The notes under the pieces: model-generated
Seen by the model: the letters and a program-made list of their open reading frames with translations, nothing else
What the model was told of the DNA's origin: nothing
The model's database searches: none
Program-made: the position numbers and the translations under genes
In this document: piece by piece, positions 62,511 through 64,000 of the stretch
Position numbering within the stretch: position 1 is the first letter of the stretch
Layout: each line of letters starts with the position of its first letter
Origin: Colletes latitarsis
Lineage: Eukaryota > Arthropoda > Insecta > Hymenoptera > Colletidae
Direction of reading: 5' to 3'
Length of the DNA stretch: 64,000 nucleotides
Assembly (NCBI RefSeq): GCF_051014445.1
Contig: NC_135144.1
Coordinates: 8,370,001-8,434,000, forward strand

Positions 62511-63395
62511 GTTGTTGAAAATTTACATCCTTAATAATAATTTACAGTGTTTAATTGCATTTGGATCTTTTTCTCTTCTGCCTTTTTTTACATCAAAATA
62601 ATTCTCTTCTTTTGTTGTTTTGCTCCTACGAATCACTAACATTTTCTCAATAGTATGTACTATATTCTTTAAATAGAGAGTTTAATTTCCAATTGTAAGT
62701 TTTTTAAGTGTTTCAACTTAATTTTGATTCTTTCAATTTTGCAACCTTTGTACTCGCGCATATTATTATGAAATAAAAAAATGATAATGATATGTAACTC
62801 AAATATTTTTATTAGTACTTAGTATGACTTTTAATGAAACTATTTACTAACCTTAGTTTTTTCTTAGTTCTAACGAATATGTGAAGTTACGTATTATACA
62901 TTATACATTATTATACAGAAATTACTGTTTCTTTACTGAAAATCATCATATACTTATACATACATAATTAGGTTTAATTCTCGTGTATAATTTAACGGTT
63001 ATTGTCTGCTCGTAGATTTATTTTTGTATTTTTAAAGAATGTCAAATTGCTGGAAATGTTAATGGATGCTTGATCAAGGCAGTAAAATTTATTTTTTTTA
63101 TTTTATCCATAAGCTTTACTACCAATTAATATAAATGCTTTGTCACGCTAATACAGATCCCCCTCCCTTCCCCTCCAAAAAAATTTGCAAACCGTATTTT
63201 GAATAGTATTTGTATAAAATTTACAAACAAACAATAATTTTAATATGTATGCAGTTTTTATCAATTCATATTACAATATTTATTTGTATCAACGAAATCA
63301 AATTAAATATTATCCTATAAGCAGGGGTGTACTTACTCCCTCCTAGCAATTTGAAATTCAGTTTTCTTTGAAAATAAATGAAAGAAAAACATGAG
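62511..63395. other. AT-rich sequence, no gene seen
   Basis: It includes a C-rich run at 63159-63176 (ccccctcccttcccctcc), which on the minus strand gives closely spaced G-runs. No gene supported. Confidence 0.5.
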
Positions 63396-63827
63396 AACAC
63401 CATGTCGATTATTGTATATTATATTAATTCATTTTTTAAAAAAATCTTTGCATTCAATGGTCCATTTCAAAAGTTTTATAAGCAGAGATCCACTTTCGAA
63501 AATGGAAATTTTTCACAACCCACTTTTAATGCATATTTTAAAATCAAGATGAGTCGAGTAATAAATATTGTGTTACTGCTTTTAAATTAATATTGATAAT
63601 TACTGAACTCCATGCCGCTTATTGTATATTATATTAATTCATTTTTAAACAAACCCTTGCGTTCAATGGTCCATTCCAAGGCTACCAAAACTTTTATCAG
63701 CAGAGATCCACTTTAGAAAATGGAAATTTATCACAACCCACTTTTAATGCATATTTTAAAATAAAAAGGGCGGGGTGTCGAATACCAAATATTATGTTAC
63801 TGCTTTTAAATCAGTATTGATAATTAA
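63396..63827. repeat. Tandem duplication, ~211 bp unit, 2 copies
   Basis: Both copies contain attgtatattatattaattc, ttcaatggtccatt, agcagagatccacttt, gaaaatggaaattt and cacaacccacttttaatgc, starting near 63398 and 63609. A 70-codon ORF in the first copy is broken in the second. Confidence 0.85.
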
Positions 63828-63959
63828 CCCTTAAATATTAAGTTAATTCACTATTTTTTAAATGCTTTAAAGAAAATTTGATTTCCATTTACCAATTTAG
63901 TGAAAGTCAATATGAAATAAAATAATTCAATTAAGGTTGAGAGTCCAGTTAAGGGTTAA
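63824..63959. mobile_element. Small TTAA inverted-repeat element (possible MITE)
   Basis: ttaacccttaa (63824-63834) and its exact reverse complement ttaagggttaa (63949-63959) enclose 114 bp, with TTAA at both outer borders. This is compatible with a minimal TTAA element, but 11 bp arms are short and chance is possible. Confidence 0.35.
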
Positions 63960-64000
63960 TGGGACGCAGCAAATACATTGACAAAATCCCATTGATAATA

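Overview
This window looks like non-coding DNA from an insect nuclear genome, most likely a hymenopteran (bee, wasp or ant). That assignment is an inference. It rests on very AT-rich sequence (roughly 70% by eye) broken by short CpG-rich islands, broken insect-type mariner and Tc1-like transposases, many short inverted-repeat elements, and no long open reading frame. The longest ORF is 164 codons and lies inside a repeat. I find no intact protein-coding gene. The window reads as intergenic or long-intron sequence with two candidate first (5' UTR) exons on the plus strand, ending at consensus GTGAGT donors at 23637 and 41935.

Layout. 1-9.5 kb: two copies of a long-terminal-inverted-repeat (TIR) element (called here the CAGGGTGTTCGG family), a hAT-like element, three copies of a ~56 bp repeat carrying a CTCF-like motif, a Tc1 transposase relic and a TTAA-bounded MITE. 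9.7-10 kb: a CpG-rich patch with a Drosophila-type CTCF core. 10-17 kb: plain AT-rich DNA. 17-20 kb: a hairpin element, a third CAGGGTGTTCGG copy and a third TIR family. 21.5-25 kb: a direct duplication bracketing a ~235 bp tandem array, then a TATA promoter, first exon and repeat-filled intron start. 26.8-29.5 kb: a 191 bp array, a CpG island, a fourth CTCF-like copy and a Tc1 element with ~200 bp TIRs. 30.7-33.8 kb: two more CAGGGTGTTCGG copies and a mariner relic. 36.6-41.4 kb: a mosaic in which one mariner is split by a 3.3 kb tandemly expanded CAGGGTGTTCGG element. 41.4-43.9 kb: second candidate first exon, a TTAA MITE and another CAGGGTGTTCGG copy. 45.9-46.5, 49.6-52.8 and 61.2-62.5 kb: tandem arrays of ~77, 339 and ~200 bp. 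55.2-57.1 kb: a compound TTAA element holding a 221 bp array. 57.4-58.5 kb: the eighth CAGGGTGTTCGG copy. The end of the window holds a duplicated ~211 bp block and a TTAA inverted repeat.

The most interesting structures are: (1) the CAGGGTGTTCGG family, whose internal ~522 bp unit is present 1 to 5 times and in the 37-40 kb copy has formed an A-A-B-A-B higher-order array, like a transposon turning into a satellite; (2) the mariner split by that array, with ~160 bp duplicated at the break and both duplicates sharing the same disabling mutations; (3) four dispersed copies of a short repeat carrying a near-canonical CTCF-type core; (4) two very regular hairpins at 17.2 and 35.1 kb. None is proven functional.
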